From a bacterium (lineage in GTDB: Bacteria; Actinomycetota; Acidimicrobiia; Acidimicrobiales; CATQHL01), in contig JAPPKQ010000371.1 in the NCBI GenBank assembly GCA_028819945.1, forward strand, positions 1 to 7,365: a stretch of 7,365 nucleotides of DNA, in the 5' to 3' direction. The position numbers and the translations under genes are program-made. Position 1 is the stretch's first letter, and each line of letters starts with the position of its first letter. The notes under the pieces are model-generated. The model was not told the origin of the DNA. It made no database searches and saw nothing but the letters and a program-made list of their open reading frames with translations. This document shows positions 5,423 through 7,365 of this stretch, piece after piece.

Positions 5423-6652
5423 GCCCCCGAGCCTGCCGATGTCGTGCCGCGCCCGCAGGCGCCGGTCCGGCGTCGGCGCCTCGGCAACGGACGCAACGGC
5501 CAGACCGCCGGCAGGGGTGCGCGGGTGCAGGCCGGCGCCGCCGACCGCAACGGTTTCCGGGATCTGCGGGTCGTCGAGGTGTACAAGTCCTTCGGCGAGT
5601 CGAAGGTCCTGCACGGCATCGATCTGAGCATCGAGAGCGGGCGAACCCTCTCCCTGCTGGGTCCCAGCGGTTGCGGCAAGACGACGCTCATGCGCATCGT
5701 GTCGGGCCTCGACGTCGCCGACCGCGGGGAGGTGCACGTGGGTGAGCGCCTGCTGGCGGGTCCGGGCGTGAACGTGGCGCCGGAATCCCGGCGCATCGGC
5801 CTGCTCGGCCAGGAGCGCTCGCTGTTCCCACACCTCTCGGTGGGTGGGAACGTGGCCTACGGGCTCGGCCGCGCTGCCGACCGCGGCGCGCGGGTGCGCG
5901 AGGTGCTGGAGATGGTCGACCTCGCCGGCTTCGAGAAGCGCATGCCCGACTCCCTGTCGGGCGGCCAGCAGCAGAGAGTCGCCATCGCGCGGGCGCTGGC
6001 GCCGCGCCCGCGGATGTTGCTGCTGGACGAGCCCTTCCAGGCGCTGGACGTGCAACTGCGCATCGAGTTGCAGACCGAGGTCCGGGCCCTGCTGGGAGCG
6101 CTCGGGGCGACCGCGGTCATCGTCACCCACGATCAGGACGAGGCCTTCGTCATGGGCGACGAGGTGGCCGTTATGCAGGACGGGCACATCCGCCAGTGCG
6201 GCACCCCCGGCGAGGTCTACAGCCATCCCGCATCACCGTGGGTTGCGTCCTTCGTCGGCGACGCCAACTTCGTGCCCGGTCTCGGCTCGGGCTCCACCGT
6301 CGCCACCCCGCTGGGCACCCTGGCCACGTGCTGCGCGGTGTCGGGGAAGGTGGCGGTCCTGGTGCGCCCCTCGCAGCTGCGCCTCGTGGCACCGGGCGGC
6401 GACGAGGGCGCCGGCGCCACCGGCCAGGTCCAGGCGATGCGCTTCTACGGGCACGCCGCCGAGTGCCGCGTCAGGGTCGGGGACACCGTGCTTCTGGCGC
6501 GCAGCGACCGGATGCCGAGCGTGCGAGTGGGTGACGACGTGGCGCTCCGCTACGAGGGCCCGCCCGCGGTGGCCTACCCGGCGTCGGCCATGGCCGGTCT
6601 GCGGCGGAACGGCAAGCAGCGGCGCGAGGCTCAAGCGAGCCTGGCGCACTAG
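5414..6652 (+). CDS. Iron(III) ABC transporter ATP-binding protein (FbpC-like)
   Basis: Cytoplasmic ATPase that powers the iron importer. Numbered from GTG 5414 (412 residues): Walker A GPSGCGKT 83-90, Q-loop Q133 in [11 protein letters not shown], signature LSGGQQQR 181-188, Walker B ending in D205-E206 (LLLDEP), and switch histidine H239 in [10 protein letters not shown]-terminal TOBE-type domain includes VRPSQLRL at 317-324. All catalytic residues are intact. Start choice: GTG 5414 lies exactly 7 nt after the TATGGT box and would be leaderless. ATG 5402 lies inside that box and is unlikely if the promoter is real. GTG 5525 has AGGGG 7 nt upstream and would remove a 37-residue low-complexity basic extension (RRRR at 19-22), giving 375 residues, closer to the usual FbpC length of about 350. 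The gene lies between the binding protein and permease genes, with an iron-box-like operator over its 5' end, so iron is the best substrate call. Confidence 0.88.
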   Translation: MPNAPEPADVVPRPQAPVRRRRLGNGRNGQTAGRGARVQAGAADRNGFRDLRVVEVYKSFGESKVLHGIDLSIESGRTLSLLGPSGCGKTTLMRIVSGLDVADRGEVHVGERLLAGPGVNVAPESRRIGLLGQERSLFPHLSVGGNVAYGLGRAADRGARVREVLEMVDLAGFEKRMPDSLSGGQQQRVAIARALAPRPRMLLLDEPFQALDVQLRIELQTEVRALLGALGATAVIVTHDQDEAFVMGDEVAVMQDGHIRQCGTPGEVYSHPASPWVASFVGDANFVPGLGSGSTVATPLGTLATCCAVSGKVAVLVRPSQLRLVAPGGDEGAGATGQVQAMRFYGHAAECRVRVGDTVLLARSDRMPSVRVGDDVALRYEGPPAVAYPASAMAGLRRNGKQRREAQASLAH

Positions 6653-6712
6653 AGCCGGTCCGGAGCGACACGCCCGCCGAGCAGGCTCGGCCGCAACCCT
6701 CCGGCTCAGACG

Positions 6713-7365
6713 ATGGATGCGGGACGCCTGTGCCGTACCTGGGGCTTTGGCCTGGGGCTGTTCTTCGCCGCGCCGCTCGGCTATCTCGTCTACGAGAACG
6801 TCCGGCTGCGCTCCGACGTGCTCGACATCCTGGCGGTGGCGCGGACCTGGGGTCCCCTGCGCAACTCCCTGGTGCTGGCAGCCACGGTGTCGGTGGCGGC
6901 GATGATCGTGGGAACCTGCCTGGCCTGGGCCACGGTCCGCCTCGACCTGCCGGGCCGGCGGCTGTGGGCGGCGCTGGCGCCGCTGCCACTGGTGTTCCCG
7001 ACGTTCGTGGGCGCCACCGCGTTCATCGCCCTCCTGGCCCGCGGGGGCCTCGCCGAGCAGATCCTGTCGCCGCTGGGGGTGGGGTCCCTGCCGCGGCTCG
7101 AAGGCTTCTGGGCCGCCTGGCTCGTGCTCACCCTTTTCACGTACCCCTACGTGTACCTGCCGACCCGGGCCCGGCTCCGTCACCTGGATCCCACCTACGA
7201 GGAGGCCGCACGCGTGCTGGGGCGCAGCCCCAGGGCGGTCTTCGCCACGGTCACGCTGCCGGCGATCCTGCCGGCCGTCTCCGCCGGCGGCCTGCTGGTG
7301 TGCCTCTACACGCTCTCGGACTTCGGCGCGGTGGAGTTGCTGCGCTTCGGGACCCTGACGCGCTC
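6713..7365 (+). CDS. Iron(III) ABC transporter permease (FbpB-like), N-terminal part
   Basis: Membrane component of the importer, with 217 complete codons visible and the frame open at the right edge; family members usually have two fused permease domains and about 500-550 residues. Hydrophobic segments are visible at about residues 9-26, 49-73, 82-106, 124-146 and 183-205. The cytoplasmic coupling loop has the conserved EAA motif, YEEAARVLGRSP at 162-173 with G170, which contacts the ATPase. ATG 6713 is the first possible start after the ATPase stop, since none of the 20 in-frame codons between is ATG, GTG or TTG. No good Shine-Dalgarno sequence is seen, so translation may be weak or coupled. 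It starts 60 bases after the ATPase gene on the same strand with no promoter visible between, so the two are likely co-transcribed. Confidence 0.87.
   Translation, partial: MDAGRLCRTWGFGLGLFFAAPLGYLVYENVRLRSDVLDILAVARTWGPLRNSLVLAATVSVAAMIVGTCLAWATVRLDLPGRRLWAALAPLPLVFPTFVGATAFIALLARGGLAEQILSPLGVGSLPRLEGFWAAWLVLTLFTYPYVYLPTRARLRHLDPTYEEAARVLGRSPRAVFATVTLPAILPAVSAGGLLVCLYTLSDFGAVELLRFGTLTR

Overview
The window is GC-rich DNA (I estimate about 70% G+C) from an actinobacterium. This rests on the strong G/C third-position bias, GTG and TTG starts, TAGGGT/TATGGT-type -10 hexamers, a hemE-hemG(hemY) gene pair, a class of HelD protein common in actinobacteria, and TTAGG...CCTAA boxes of the kind bound by DtxR/IdeR-type regulators. 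The exact lineage cannot be fixed from this sequence; an Acidimicrobiia-like organism is only a guess.

Layout. From 1 to about 1690 the minus strand carries two haem-synthesis genes: hemE (uroporphyrinogen decarboxylase) and, 29 bases downstream, hemG/hemY (FAD-dependent porphyrinogen oxidase), which leaves the window at base 1. hemE is frame-disrupted near 822-829, so its last ~58 codons, including the conserved FNLGHG block, lie in another frame. A divergent intergenic region (about 1685-1855) holds an 11-bp perfect inverted repeat extended by three further pairs, and a TAGGGT hexamer facing each gene. On the plus strand, 1856-4048 encodes a 730-residue superfamily 1 ATPase of the HelD/HelR type, an RNA polymerase-associated motor.

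From about 4070 to the right edge lies a ferric-iron ABC importer: a lipoprotein substrate-binding protein (4160-5323), an ATPase with TOBE domain (about 5414-6652) and a permease (6713 to beyond 7365). Two perfect palindromes with the same core, TTAGG-N4-CCTAA, sit on the predicted promoters of the binding protein and of the ATPase. The whole importer is therefore probably controlled by one iron-sensing repressor of the DtxR/IdeR class.

How the genes fit: the importer would bring in iron, and the haem genes consume it. helD lies between them and is probably a transcription-maintenance gene rather than part of iron metabolism. A recurring feature is a -10-like hexamer exactly 7 nt before the start codon at hemE, helD and the ATPase gene, which predicts leaderless mRNAs for all three. 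I see no mobile element, CRISPR array, tRNA or rRNA, and no convincing novel multi-gene system. The most interesting items are regulatory, plus the hemE lesion.
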